A stretch of 64,000 bases of DNA. It comes from Camarhynchus parvulus. Its lineage: Eukaryota; Chordata; Aves; Passeriformes; Thraupidae. Under the pieces are notes generated by a model that was given only the letters and a program-made list of their open reading frames with translations, was not told the origin of the DNA and searched no databases. The stretch lies in contig NC_044573.1 in NCBI RefSeq assembly GCF_901933205.1, positions 112,837,702 to 112,901,701 on the forward strand, written 5' to 3'. The first letter of the stretch is position 1. Each line of letters starts with the position of its first letter. Shown here one piece after another: positions 42,501 through 55,790 of this stretch. The position numbers and the translations under genes are program-made.

Positions 42501-45500
42501 TCACTGCTGAAAGCCTCACTAGTTAAAATTCTTACTGGCACGAAATCTTTCATTGCGTAGTGCCAGCCCTGATTCTGAGAGTAGAGGCTGAAGGAGATCT
42601 TGCCCTTTGTGGGATGGAAAATGTCTCTTTTCTAATGATGGGCTACAGAAATATTCTTATATTCCAAGGATAAATGCATATTTTTAAATTAAGATTCACT
42701 TGCTCCTGCTTCTAAAGTTGAAAGTTTGAGGTAGGAGGAATATTTTTTTCAGTTCCTCTTGAAATCTCGCTGATGTCATTATCAAAAGGATGTACTGAAA
42801 AGCAACACCGAGGACAGTGTTTTATCTTGCTGGCACTTCACAGGTCCCAAAACTCAGGAGATTCAGTGAATTGTGATATTAATTTTTAGAATACTTGGGA
42901 AGATGAGAAGGATGTTGTCTGTCAAGTTTATTGTGATTGTACTAGTATGCGTCCATACACACAGGAATTTGACTTGATGTTTTCCAGGTCTAAGCCACCT
43001 GAGGAGGTGGAAGCTGCTATGGTAGGAGTGAACAGTGACTCTGAGGACACAGTCACCAACATCTCCCCTGCTTCCCCAGTGAATGGGAGTGCAGAGCCCA
43101 GGAGCAAGCGCACCATTCGCAGGCCTGCTTACTGGCTGGAAATGAGAGGAATGAAAAACAGTGTCAACAAATCTTCAGAAAAAAAAGGTATTTATCACTG
43201 GTGGTCCAAGGCAAAACTGATTTTCTCTCTGGTTCTTCAGTGAGAAATTAGTTTGCTCATGAAAGACATGCTGCAATTCAGCCAAAAATTACAAGCTTGC
43301 TAGTGCTGCTCATGTATTAGAAGAAATGAACTTTTGCCACTGCACAAATACAGGTACAGTTCTCTGATATTATACAGTTCCTTTTGAGTCACTTGTCTAT
43401 TAAAGTAATCATTCTGTGCCTGAACTCAGTTCTGTCTGTAGAAGAGGTAAGAGTTAGACCAATCATATCAGCAGAAGTAAGCTTGAAGAGCTTTAAAGAT
43501 AAAGATGTGGCAAAGGGGACCATTCAGTAGTATTTGGGATTAGATACAGCTTTTGTGGTTGGTAGATTATTATTTTTTTAAGGATGTCTTCATTTTCTCA
43601 CATTTGTCAGTTAAAATTTTCTGATTTGAAATGGGTCTGGTTTGGGTCTTAGGTTGTTGCAGGAACATTCAGATTTCCTGGCCTAGGAGCTGTTTTCCAA
43701 ACTTCTTGTGTGGCAGAGAGTCAAAACTTCAATCTTCTTTAATGCACTTCCTTCTTACTTCTAAGTCAGGATCTGTATTCTATTCTGTTGTGAGGAGAGG
43801 CAAATTTGGTAGCTTGGTAGAAATGAAATTGCTATAGCTGCGCAGCCCCAGGTGCAGTCACTGGCCAGACTGAGTATTCCTGTAGGAACAACACAGACCT
43901 GCAACAGACACAACCAGGAGCCACGCAGATCAGCGTGCACACAAACAGCAGATCAGTGTGCACACAAACAGCGCCAGCAGCCTCATCCTTGCACACTCAG
44001 TCTGCTCAGTGCCTGACCTTTGGATCCCAGTCTCCTCAGTTGCTGGGCCATGGAATCACTGGCCCCTGTAGAGCCATGCCGGGGGCAGGTGAAGACCTCC
44101 TTACAGACAGGCTCCTGCTCACAGACCCTGCTTGGTGTCAGACATGAGAATACATGATTTGTATCCTGACCAGTCACCTATTTACAAGCAGGTGTTCTTT
44201 GCTATCCTCTTACACCTCTATTTTCCCACACTTGATCGACTCCAAACTGGGTAATTCTGTCCCTTTCTCTCCCTTTGATAGCACTCCTGATCATCCTGGT
44301 CCTGTGTAATCCTGAATTGTTTTCCACTCAGATCCCAGGTGCTGCATAATCCTAGGCAGTAACACCACGCTCTCCCTTCTCACTGTTGCGCCTTCCAAAG
44401 GGGGCTTCAGAGAGGGGTTCCCACTGACTTATCCTTGTGGGTCTCCTGGGACAGACTCAGGAGGAAGCTATCTGTTTCTTTAAGTCTATAATTGGTGTTG
44501 CCTTCCTACCATTGTGCTTCTGCTCACCTGTATTCATGGAGACAAGATTTTGATAGGCTTGGAAATGTTCAGGGCAGACATGATATTATTTGAGTGTCTG
44601 TATGTTCCTTTTTGTGTGAGTGCAGGTGAGGTTTCCATCACATAATCTGGTGCTTTCTGCCTCTTTTCCTGAGGATCATTTTTCCAGGCCATGCTGTGGC
44701 ACTGTTTCTTCCATACCTGCTGTATCGCAGTACTGTGGGCCATGGGGTGCCTGAATGTTGCTGAGTGAGAAGGTGGTGTCCAGCTCACTGGTGCCCAGGG
44801 GCCTCACAAGAACTACTTTTTTCTTTTTTTTCAATAAGTATTGAATACAAGGACAAGATGAGGCAGCACTAGACTCAAAGCTGTTGTCCAGGCTGAGTAC
44901 TGAGACTGAAGCATATCTGTTTTTGCTTATCAGGAGAAGTACTGTTGAAAGGCAAGAGGAAATCTGAGCAAAGGGAAGGCAAAGATGTTAAAGACTCTCC
45001 CAAGAAGAAGCAGAAGATTTCAGGTAATACAAATAACTTGTAATTCCTAATTAGGTTCTTTGACTTGCCTGCCCAAATGGCGTCTTCTGGAGTCTTCAAA
45101 CTCTGTTTTTGATTCTGAATGTTTTGTTCTAAGAAGTGTCTGCTTCATCAGTGGGAGGTGATGTAATTTCAGTCTGTCTTAGAAGTCCAGCAAAGGGAGG
45201 GAGGAAGGAAATTATGGGAAGTATAGGCCAGTCTGCGCCATTTCAGTTTCCCAGAGGATTATAGACTAAATAATCAGACACATTGCTTGTAAACATCTGG
45301 AGATTGAGTAGCTGATAACAGCAGTATGGGTTTGTTAAGAGGAAGTCAAACCCAAACACTTTTTTATTGCCACAAAGACAAAGGGGAGAAATGTGTGGCA
45401 CCAGAGGCCTTTCATTCCTTCAGAAGGTTTGTCAGTCGGTGATTAGGAAAGGAAGGTGTGCAAGTGGTGAAAGTAGGAGCAGGTGACACAGAAGTGTACA

Positions 45501-48500
45501 TTTGCTGTCCAGTCTTGCAAGGATGAGGTTAGGAAAGCCAAAGCCAGCGTGGATTTGAATCTGGCAAGGGATGTGAACAGCAATAAGAAAGGATTCTACA
45601 AGTACATGAACAGCAAAGGGAAGACCAGGGAAGCTGTGAGTGCACTGCTCCTCAGGGCAGGGGAGCTGGTGACAAAGGACACAGAAAAGGCTGAGGTACT
45701 CACTGTGCCTCTATCAGTTAAAGGAATCCTTCAGGAATCCTAGGAACCTGAGACCAGACAGAGGGAAACTCTGGAGCAAGGAAGCCCTACACTCAGTGAA
45801 AGAGATCGAGGTTAGAGCACTTAAACTGGATTTACCCAATCATTTGCCTGTAGTCTTGGTTAGGTGGAAAGGTCTGAGAAGGCTGGAGGATAGCCTGGGT
45901 TACACCCCTCTGCAGGAGGGCTCAGAAGGAGGATCTGGGAAACCACAGACACGTTTGTGGCTCTGGCCTTGGTGCCATGGAAGGTCATGGAGCAGATTAT
46001 CTTGGGTACTGTCAGGGGCATCTACAGGACAACGTGGTGATCAGGCCCATGCAGAATGGCAGGTACTGCCTGACTCACCTGGTGTTCTTGTATGACAAAG
46101 TGATGGATAAGAGAAAGGCTGTGGGGATGTTATTTATCTGGACTTTAGTGGAGCCTTTTGACACCATTTCCCACATCATTCTTCTGGAGAAACCTGATGC
46201 TCATGGCTTGGACAGATGCACTCTTTGCTGGGTGGCAAACTGGCTGGATGGCTGGGCCCAGAGAGCCATGGGGTATGGGGTGACATCCATCTGGGGCGGT
46301 CACCAGTTGTCTTCCCCAGGGCCCAGTACTTGGCCAGTCCAGTTTAATATCTTTACTGATCTAGATGAGGGGACTGAGTGCACCTTCAGTAAGTTTGAAG
46401 ATGACACCAAGTGGATTAGGATGTGGATCTGCTGAGAGCAGGCATGCTCTGCAGAGGAAACAGGACAGGCTGGAATGATGGGCCAAGGCCAACAGTGTGA
46501 GAGCCAACAAGGCCAAGTGCCAGGCCCTACCCTGGGTGACTTAACCCCATGAAGCACTCCAGGCTGGGGCAGAGGAGCTGAAAAAAGCCCTGTGAGTGTT
46601 GGTCAAGTGTGGCTCAACACAAGCCCAGGTGGGCAAGAGGCCAGCCAGTGATCCCTGAAAGCCAAACTGCATAGAGGATGTGTCAGTCTGAAGAGTTCGC
46701 ATCCCCTGAGCTTGGAGTGTGAACAACCATAGAACTTACAAGTGTTTGAGTGGGACTAATGCTTGCCACTACAAATAGATCTTGAAAGGGAGTAGGAAAT
46801 GTAACCTTGACATTGCTTTAAAAAAAAAAGCATTGAACATTTCTGAATAACTTTGAGGCAGCAGACTAAATAGCAGCCTACTAGCAAAAAAAATCTGGGT
46901 TTTATTATAACAAAGCTAGCAGAACTGACTATTCTGGCTTGTCTTGTTTGTGTTATAACAGGGAAAAACCAGCAAACTGGAACAAAACAAAACTCCAGAA
47001 CGAAACACCACAGTGTTCAGAAAGAGCCAGAAACCTATGAAACAGGTAAGAAGAGGCAGTAGCTAAGAGTTGCTCATGAAGCAGATAAAAGATAAATGTG
47101 ATTCCAGGATTTGAATCTGAGCAACAGCTGTGCTTCTGGTGTTCCCATTCAGTAGTTCACTGTACTGTTGGCAGGGAGGGGCTGGCTGCTGGCCTGGCAC
47201 TGTGTCAGTACCGCACAGTAGGACTGAAAGGACTGCACACTGCCTGAGTATAGCTCCAGGTGCTTTGGCTATTGCAAAATGTAACAGTGAAAGAGGAATC
47301 ACTTTTTGAACTGAACAAAAGCCTGTTAAAATAGCTGCATTATTAAACACATTAAAATATTTACCGTTTTTACTCAGCAGAATATGTTTGCAGGAAAAAC
47401 TCCATAGCTGTTGCTGCCAGATCACCTATCCTGGGAGCCAGAGACCCAAGCAATCTGTCCTAGAAAAATAAAATTAGCCTTGATTCAGTGAGTGGAATAA
47501 CTTGGTATTTGTAAATTCCAGCATTCATTAAACACCCCAGTTTTATACCAAGTGCTGTTTGATTCCCAAACTTTTCCCCAGGAGAGGGGCAGCCTGGGCC
47601 TGTTATTATTGGGAAGAGAGGAGAGTGGATCTTGTTACAGTGAGAATTCAGGCAGAGGGCTGCTAAACCACTTTCTTCCCAGAACCCATTTCAGTAATTT
47701 TTAATTCTTGTGGATTGTGCCAAACTTCTGCTTGGGATTTCATAAAGAGGCCAGAAACTGAAAACCATGGCACACAGGGTGCTCCCTGGCTGTTGAGTAA
47801 CTTGCCCTGGTGGTCTGTGACTGCTTTTACTACGAGAACACTTTGGCCAAAAGAAAAGTTTACTCAGCGTGCTAAACTAATGGTGTGACAGAAATTAACA
47901 GAAGGAGATGTTCTGGCCCTGAGGATTAGGCGTTCTACCACTGGTCAGGTAAAGGAACACACCTTACAAGAGAATGGTAGATCCAAGGGTGTTTGTAAAG
48001 TGCTCCTTGACAGTGAGTGCTGTGTGCCTTGTGACAATCCATACCTGGGGCTGTAAAGGGGCTGCACGTGTTGAAGTGCAGCTGGACACAGTTTTGGGAG
48101 CATGTGACCTGTTTCTTTTTAGGGTTCACTGTGCACATCGAAGGAGGGAAACAAAAAGATGTTGTGTTAGCACTTGTGTTCTAAACGTTGTGTTTTGACA
48201 GGTAGTATGGAAGAACAGTGGTCTCTAGAGATTCAGGACAAAGGCCGAGTTACCTGTCCCACGTGCCGGGCTGTGGTGAGGAAGACTGTAGAAGGGCTGA
48301 AGAAACATATGCTGAATTGCAGGAAGGTAAGAACACAAGAGATGAGCAATGGCTTCTTTACTCCTCTTCAGCTTACTGATAGAAATACCTGCCTGTTTTG
48401 TGTTGTATTTAAAACCAGTTTCATCTTATCACCGTGTCCCTTAGCAGGAGTCCTTTATACATCTGTAAGAACAGTGATTGGTGCTTCTTGGCCAGCCTTT

Positions 48501-51500
48501 TGCAGGAGGTTTGGGGTAGTGAGCAAAGGTGTAGTTATTTCATTGTTCCACTAGATTTTAGACTCCATAAAATCAGTTCTTTAAAGAGAGTTACCAGGCC
48601 CAAATAAATTGTTCTGCTCTCCTGCTCCTTTCCCCCAAAGAGTTATCCACTGCTTTGGTTAATTTACAGTTAAATGCACCACATACTTGTTTATTTCTAG
48701 GAAATGTTCACGTGTCAGCACTGTGGAAAGCAGCTGAAGTCTTTAGCAGGGATGAAATACCACGTCATGGCAGACCATAACAATCAGGTAACACAGCTGC
48801 TGTGCATCTGAAACAGACACAGGCAGAGCAGGCTTTGGTCCTTTCCTGCTACACGCAGACACAGGCAGAGCAGGCTTTGGTCCTTTCCCGCTACACGCAG
48901 ACCACAGACACAGGCAGAGCAGGCTTTGGTCCTTTCCCGCTACACGCAGACCACAGACACAGGCAGAGCAGGCTTTGGTTGTTTCCTGCTACACACAGAC
49001 ACAGAACATGGAGTGCTTTTCTCGAGTGTTCTAGCTGTTCAAATTTAGGTGAATTATTATTTTTCCAGTGAGACTTGATATCTGAAAAACAGTGGGATGT
49101 TACCAGAGATGGTAGGCATGCAACATCATAGAACAAGGGATCAATTTCTGTTTAGGCTGGTAATAAGTCACACATAAAAGGCATTCCCAATCAGAAGGAA
49201 AAATATTAGGCTGCAATTTTCAGTCCTTTGCTAGAAAGGAGGAAGTTTTTCTTCATCCAGAGCAGACTAGATTTGAGGTAAAATAGCAGAACCAGCAATT
49301 AGTTCTCATCTCTTTACTTTAAAAATACTAATATAACGCTAGATTAGTACTAATACTACAGTCTGCTTTTCCTCTTTGCTCTTACTTTAAAGAAGGCAAT
49401 GTCTCCTGTTGTAGCTGTGAAGAATTAGAACTTTTGAAAAGGTCATTTAGAAGTTTGTGTGAAGTTCAGATAATTCACTCTGATTTTTTTTGCACGATTC
49501 CCAGTGCTGCAGTTTCTGAACCTAGAGCTGTATTAGTAAATGATGCAGGCCAGGGATCATGTTCTGGCCCTGAGGATTAGGTCTGTCACTGAGTTCTATC
49601 TTTTTACTCAGTCTAGGTGTAATATTAGGTAAAGTAGGAAATAATATACAGTAACTATCAGAGAGAGAATAAGGGACTTGAGCTGTAGTTCTGCACAGAT
49701 GAGGAATTATAACAAGCAGGCTGCTTCACGTTAGTCAGGCTGAGTGGAAACAGTAGGACCAGTAAATGTTTGAGATGCATAATTTTCTGTCAGTTTATTC
49801 CTTTTAAAGATAATTCCTCTTTGGTTTAACCCCAGTCAGCAGCCAAGCCCCATGCAGCCCTTCATTCTCTCCCTCACCTACAGGATGGGGGAGAGAATCA
49901 AAGTGAGAAAACTCATGTGCTGAGATAAAGACAGTTTAATAGATAAAGCACACAGGCAAAGCAAAACAAGGAATTCATTCACCACTTTGGTAGGAAGGTC
50001 CAGGCGTCTCCAGGACCACAGGGCTTCATCACACATAGTGGTAGCTTGGTACAGCAAATGCCATCGCTTGGAACGTCTGCCCCTTCCTCCTCCTTCCCCC
50101 AGCTTTACATGCTGAGCATGGTAGTGTATGCTCTGCAGTATCTTCATGGCCAGTTGGGGTTGGCTGTCCCAGATCTGTCCCCTCCCAGCTGCTTGTGCAC
50201 CTCCAGGCCACTCTGGCAGAGCAGCACGAGAAAAGCCCTTAGCACTGTGTAGGGGCTGCTCAGCAACAACAAAACCATCTCTGAGCTATCAGCCCAGTTC
50301 TCAGCACAGATCCAAAACACAGCCCCACACCAGCTGTCACCCCAGCAAACCAGCAGAGATATGGAAAGTCATCATTATAGTAAATACATGTCTGTAAAAT
50401 CATTACGTTGCAGAGATTTAATTATTTTAGAAGCTTTCCTGCCCCAATGTGAGTAGTGAATTCCCTGTGAGGAGAACTGTAAATGCTGAGCATCCTGTCT
50501 TTTTCATCCATCTTTCTGCTGTGCTTTAGCCAATTATGAAGGAGGGAGAAGAAGTGGATGAGCAGCTTGAGCGAGAGCGCCTTCGGAAGGTTCTGAAGCG
50601 AATGGGAAAACTGAAGTGTGCAAGGGAGGTAAGCTGTATTGTGCAAAGTGTCAAACAAGTAGCAGTGTCAATTAAACAGCAGTGTCAATTAAACAGCACT
50701 GTTCTATGCGTAGACATGAAATGTGAGAGTGCTGTTGAGTGTGCTCTGGTGCTGGCCAAAGCAAGATTTGCTTCAAGATGCCAGCTATGCTTTTAAGGCA
50801 GAGTAGCATAGAATCATAGAATGGTTTGGGTTAAAAGAGACCTTTAATAGTCATTTCAATGCAAATTCTTTGTTGCAGATGTTGTCTGTCCGAATAGGCA
50901 TACATTAAAGTTTTCTGCCTGCCTGTCTCTTCTGTCAGGATGAGTGGTAGTACTTTGGTCAGCAAACTGTGGATCCTGTTCACACTGGGGGTGGAATCCC
51001 TTGAAGAACGGTTTTCTCCCATGTATTTTCCTTTTGTGTTGACAGGGCTGCACAGGCAGCTTCACCAGCATAATGGGGTACCTGTATCATATTAAAAAAT
51101 GTGGGAAGGCTGCATCTGAGCTGGAGAAAATGGCTATGAAGTGCCATCACTGTGGGAAAGCATACAGATCAAAGGCAGGACTTGTCTACCACCTCCGATC
51201 GAAGCACGGGCCAGTGAGTGCACCCTGCAGCGGTATCAGGGGACTGGGGTGGGACTTCAGCCACTCAGGCTTGAGACACCTGTAGGCTTTTGTCTACTCC
51301 TTTGTTGGGTAATTACAGACCACAAATGTTTGCATTTTTCCTGCCCCTGGATTATTTTGTCCTTGGCAGTTTCCTTCTAGCAGCAGCTGTTGCTTGTCTA
51401 TGACTAGGATGAAGTTTTTAATAGTAAATCAGCATGGCAGCAGAAAATTACCTGATGTTGGCTCCATGAAAGAGTGATGCTAATATAACTTGTGAGATGC

Positions 51501-54500
51501 TTTCCTTTGCTCTTAAAGGACTCACCATTGGAGCAGAACAGGCAGCCTTGTTGTCCATGAGGGTTTTACAGTGCATGATGGAATACCTTTCAAGACTAGC
51601 AACTGCATGAAGCTCTCTGCTTGAGCTTCACTGCTGTGATCCCTGTGAGCAGCTCTGGGGGTCTGTCTGACCAATGGGATGCACTTCTGTCCTGTGTCTG
51701 TGACAGTAAACCGTAGCTGATGCAGCCTGTTTATGAGGAGTTTGCAGAACATTTATTCCCAGTATTTAGTGTAACTGAAATAGGAAGTAGTGAAAGAGAC
51801 TCACCTTTTTGGGCCTTCGTTGCAGGTCACTTTCCTCCATGAGGAGAGAACAGAGAACCTGAAAGAAATGAAACGGGAGCAAAACAGCGCGGGCAGAGTT
51901 CAGAGGAGATCTGCAAAGGTGGCAATCTACTATCTCCATGAGCTGGCTGGAGAAGAGCTGGCCAAAGAGTGGCCCAAAAGAAAAGTTCTGCAGGACTTGA
52001 TTCCAGATGACCGGAAGGTACAAGGCCTTAAAAATGCTCTGTGGGGTTCAAGTTTATACCTCCACAGCTAATGAGTCTTGTACTGGCTCCTACCCCATGT
52101 TTGTGGCACATGGAGAGCAGTGTGCTGTGTGGGGACTGGGTTCTGCTCTCTCTCTCTCTCACAGTATTTCTGCAGCAGCAGTTGCTGTGGTGCAGTGCTT
52201 TGTTCAGGCAGGCTGCAATCACTGTAGAGTCCTGTTGCTGGAATTCCCAGGGGGCACAAGGAATGTGGGCTGTCATAGGCTCAGATCACTCCTGCCATGC
52301 TGGAAGGCCCCAGCAATCCTTCCAGTCTCTGATACATGCTGTGCTATTTCACAGTGCTTTAGACTTCAGTTTCCAGTAGTGTCCTTTAGGCTGTGAGTGA
52401 AAGCCAAAGGAAAACGATGGATCTCAGCAGGGTAAGGACATTTAGAGCAATTGTTGTAGTCAAGGCAATGGGAGGTTTCAGATTCTGATATTGTGGGGTT
52501 TTCCAGAGTCAGTTATGTTTCTAGAGAGTTGGTGAGACAAGAGAACATTGATTATTGGGAGTTTGCCTGTTAGAGCAGGAGAAGAGATAGCGCTTTTGTC
52601 TCAGCCTAGAAGAGGAAATTCTGCAGAGCCAGCATTACTTCCAGCTCTCGATTCCATCTTTGTCTCAGCTGAAATACACTCGTCCTGGACTGCCCACATT
52701 TAGTCAAGATGTGCTGTGCAAATGGAAAACGGAGATAAAGATGTACCGAAGAGTCCACTGCCCAAATCAGGTAATCTTTAACTGTTTCTGAAACCCCAGA
52801 GGGGATAGATTTCGATTCTGTATGAGCCAACAGCTTCCCACAACCCTGAAGCTGCAGTTGGTCTCTCTGTGGGAGACAAATCCTGCTCCATTTCAATAAC
52901 GTTGTTTAGTGTAATCAAGGCCCTGTTTAGTCTTGGGGATGTCTGGGGATGCTCCTTTTGTCTTTTGCATCAAGGTACCCTGGGGGTGATCCTTTTGGGA
53001 ATGTGTGTGAGCACCTGAGAGCCAGTAACTTGGTGTCAGGCTGGTACAGCTTTCTCATCCAGGTGGGCAGTTGGTCCATTTGGAGGTTGGAATATTGGAA
53101 AAATGACAGGCCTCTGCCTTTCTATCTAAATCTATTCATAGAAGGAAGGAGTAGAGTTGGAAATACAAGAGTGAAGAGACTTTGTCTGGGACCGCACTTC
53201 AGTTTTCTTCATTGTACTAGACCAGCTTTCAGGTCTTTTCAACATGGCCTCTAGCATTTCCAGGCATGGGGCAGCCACAGCTTCTCTGGAACCTCTGCCA
53301 GGGCCTCAGACCCCTGACAGGGAAGGATTCCTTCCCAGTATCCCATCCAGTCCTGCCCTCTGGCAGTGGGAAGCCATTGCCCCTTGTCCTGTCATTCCAG
53401 GTCCTTGTCCAAAGTCCCTCTCTGGCTCTCTTGGACCCCTTGGACTGGAAAGCTTAGTTTTCCACTATGCCTTGCAGCAATCACCAGTCAGATCCTGTGG
53501 GAACAAATGGCCCCACTGGTGGAGGTGGTGGACATCTCCATGTGGTGCCTGCTGCCAGGGAGCCAAGGATCAGTGGCAGCTGCCCTCTGGGTTTGGTGTA
53601 CAGATGGTGCATTGCCCGTGCCCTCCCCTCCCCTACCCCAGCACTTTCTCCCCAGTATTCAGGCTGGCATCATTTCCAGCGTCAGAATTGCAGCCCTGTT
53701 GTCTGTGGAGAGTCTGCAGAGAGCAGCTGTCCTGTGCCACCAGGCAGTGACCCAGCAGCGTCTCGTGCTCCTGCCTCCTGTTCTGGGCCCTGGGCTGAGG
53801 GTTGAGCACAGTGTGGCACCCCAGCACTGATGCCTGGAGCTCCCCATGGGCCAGGCCTCTAAAGCTGCTCTTCAGTTGAGATCAGGGGTGTGGGGTGCTG
53901 TGCTCCTGCTCTGTGCCACTAGACATGAGCAGTGCACGAGGGACAAGTGTCTTGTGGGTGCTCTGCTTGAAATTTTTCTCCGTTGCACTTCAGGCAGAAA
54001 GCAAAGTCATTTTAGTCAGGCTGTTGATAGAGTATGAGAGTAACTGTTGCAGGAGTCTCTTTTTTTTATGTCTAAGTGTGCTCAGAAACTGGAAATATAA
54101 ATACTAAGGTTACTCTTCTAATAATGGTCTTTTTACCAGAAGCTTTCTGTCTGTGGAGGATTGGTATCGCCTCCTTCTACCTCTCTTTTGCACTTTTGAG
54201 ATTGGCCTCCAGACATAACAATGCTTTATTGTCCAGGAAGGAGTGATTTCTTGCTAGCATGTAGTTCACATTTGTCTTTTTTTACTTTTTCAGGGTTGTG
54301 AATCTGTGTATGGCAGTGTCTCAGGACTCAAGTCTCACCTTGGCACATGTACCTTGGTTGGTAGCCTTCCTCTTCATAGCCCCCCTGTCCATGTCCCTCT
54401 GATAACCCTTTGCTCAAGCTCTTGTCCTGCCACCTGCTGATCTGAGATCCTCACAAGTTCATGGATTCATGGAATGGTTTGGGTTGGAGGGGTTCTTAAA

Positions 54501-55790
54501 GATCACCTTATTCCAGCCCCCAGTTTGGGTGCTCCCTATGTTCTAAGGTTGTTGCCATTGTAAACAATACTTGAGAGCAGGAGAAAGCCCCTTACTGCAT
54601 TCCTTGTAATGACACAGCAGTTCCACCTGTAGGCTCACAGTTCCAAGAGCAGCTTTTCCAGGTGCCCTGCTGGAGACCTTGTGGCATCTCAGAGAGCAGT
54701 TCTGTGCTTCACAGGTACAGCTGCTCACTCATGGCCGTGCTGCTGTAGCTAAAGCTGTCTGCTATGGATGAGAGCTTCTAGTTTTTATTGCTGGGTTCTA
54801 TCTGGGCAAGATTTAAATGAAATCTGTAGGTTTATCAGCCTCCTGGTCCAGCAACTCTTGATGGAATTTTGTTTTTTTGTTTGTTTGTTTGTTTGTTTTG
54901 GTGCCAGGGAGACTTTGTGGCTGGTAAATACAAGTGTCTTCTGTGTGAGAAGGAGTTCACTTCAGAGAGTGGGGTCAAGTATCACATCAACTCTGTGCAC
55001 GCTGAGGTAAGGCAGGCAGAGTGGAACTCAAACTCAGGATGCTGGAGGTGGGGAGAGTGTCTTAAGAAGAAAATGCTGGATGTGTGCCATGTTTTACTTT
55101 TTCCTTGCTTACTGTTGGGAACGGGGTCATTAAACTTAGCTGGTCTTGTGTGTTAGTCTGGGGAGTGAGTGTTGTGTCATGTCACATGCCTTGTCCCAAG
55201 CTACTGCTGCTCTGTTCAGCTCTGCAGCATTTCCTGTGTCTTTAACTGAGCAAATGTCAAATCAAATCTGAATCCTCTGAGACAGAGTGACACCTGAGGA
55301 GGCACATCAAAGAACAGAGTGTTGTTAGGCAGTTGTCTTTCCAGATCTTACCTTTCAGGGAAACCTTGTCCCACAAGGCAGCTGTATTGTAAGCCCTGAT
55401 AGGCTTTATTTGGTATTTCCACCACAATCAGTACTAACCTGTTGCTTTTTAAACCTTCAGGACTGGTTTGATGTGAATACAACGACCACCAAAAGCTTTC
55501 AGAAGCTAATGAAAATTCGCCAAAGGGAAGAGCAGAAGAAGCAACGGAAGAAACGTCCTTTGAGCAGGGGCAAGAAGAAGAGAGCTGGCAGCCTGGCTGC
55601 CAAGAAGCTCCCTGCTGTTGGAGCTGAAAAAACGAGGAGGAGTAAGAGAGGTCGTCCACCACGAGCAGACAAGGAGAGCACGGGCAGTGAGGAAGGGGCA
55701 CCCCAGGTTGCACAGAAAGCTGAAGTTCCAAAAAGCAGCAGCAGCCGCAAGCGAGGCCGAAGTAAATCCCTAGAAGATGAGAAGGAGTAA
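39217..55790 (+). CDS. ZNF512: zinc finger protein 512, complete, 14 coding exons
   Basis: ZNF512 is a nuclear C2H2-type zinc-finger protein associated with heterochromatin; its molecular role is not well settled. Exons: 39217-39246, 41666-41724, 42988-43187, 44934-45023, 46962-47045, 48202-48326, 48701-48787, 50530-50628, 51046-51213, 51826-52017, 52669-52770, 54294-54356, 54908-55006, 55461-55790. All phases agree and give 575 residues (human 567). Zinc fingers: [10 protein letters not shown]... in exon 6, [10 protein letters not shown]...H in exon 7, C...GYLYHIKKC across exons 8-9, [10 protein letters not shown]...H in exon 9, CPNQGC...H...C across exons 11-12, and [10 protein letters not shown]...H in exon 13. 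Several end in C rather than H, as in the human protein. The conserved [12 protein letters not shown] segment is in exon 10. The C-terminus is long and Lys/Arg-rich ([15 protein letters not shown]), which suggests nuclear localisation and DNA binding. Exon 12 uses a weaker donor, TTG|GTTGGT. The ten-residue N-terminal exon is Gly-rich and unlike human, so this start is less certain. Confidence 0.95.
40680..40835. repeat. T-rich low-complexity tract, ZNF512 intron 1
   Basis: Runs of T up to about 20 bases, separated by G or C, extend over 150 bp. The apparent Lys-rich frame on the minus strand is an artefact. Confidence 0.9.
43188..44933 (+). other. ZNF512: ZNF512 intron 3, nothing recognised
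   Basis: This 1.7-kb intron is of ordinary composition. A small direct repeat GCAGATCAG(C/T)GTGCACACAAACAG occurs twice at about 43925-43972. The block 43850-44800 is somewhat more GC-rich and may be an old retroelement, but I could not identify it. Confidence 0.5.
45185..46770 (+). mobile_element. CR1 LINE fragments with decayed reverse-transcriptase region
   Basis: Two blocks. At 45185-45440 a segment similar to the CR1 reverse-transcriptase region (GGAAATTATGGGAAGTATAG, then AGCAGTATGGGTTTGTTAAG) is seen. At 45490-46770 a longer CR1 follows, with an upstream block typical of CR1 ([19 protein letters not shown] sense). Next come GTCATGGAGCAGAT and GTTATTTATCTGGACTTTAG, then TTTAATATCTTTACTGATCT (the FNIF...DLDEG sense of the RT core) and AACAAGGCCAAGTGCCAGG. 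Frames are broken by stops and indels. It lies in the ZNF512 intron between exons 4 and 5. Confidence 0.72.
48802..49005. repeat. 40-47 bp tandem repeat, ZNF512 intron 7
   Basis: Five copies of a unit made of ACACAGGCAGAGCAGGCTTT plus GGTCCTTTCC(T/C)GCTACACGCAGAC, some with an extra CACAG. It starts 15-25 bases after the exon 7 donor. Confidence 0.92.
49825..50366 (-). mobile_element. avian ERVL-like LTR, minus strand
   Basis: The plus strand reads GGTTTAACCCCAGTCAGCAG, then GATGGGGGAGAGAATC, AGACAGTTTAATAGATAAAG, CCCCCAGCTTTACATGCTGA, TGGCCAGTTGGGGTTGGCTG and ATCCAAAACACAGCCCCACA. This is the reverse complement of a common avian ERV LTR that begins TGTGCTGGTTTTG. It is degraded and lies antisense in ZNF512 intron 7. 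Ends are approximate; no viral gene is present. Confidence 0.62.
50810..50865 (-). mobile_element. short CR1 3' tail fragment
   Basis: ATAGAATCATAGAATGGTTT followed by GGGTTAAAAGAGACCTTTAA is the reverse complement of the CR1 3' terminus with its ATTCTATG tail. Only about 50 bases remain. Confidence 0.6.
53235..53465 (-). mobile_element. CR1 fragment, minus strand
   Basis: TCCAGGCATGGGGCAGCCAC, then AGGGAAGGATTCCTTCCCAG and CATTGCCCCTTGTCCTGTCA, and CCAAAGTCCCTCTCTGGCTC occur in the order of an antisense CR1 3' region. The 400 bases after it (to about 53860) are not recognised. Confidence 0.55.
54460..54545 (-). mobile_element. CR1 3' end fragment, minus strand
   Basis: TTCATGGAATGGTTTGGGTT followed by GGAGGGGTTCTTAAAGATCA is the typical antisense CR1 end. 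Confidence 0.65.

Noticed and set aside
45483..46435. Open frames that look like a gene in a ZNF512 intron
   Set aside because: The peptides match the CR1 LINE reverse-transcriptase region and are interrupted; they are retroelement remnants.
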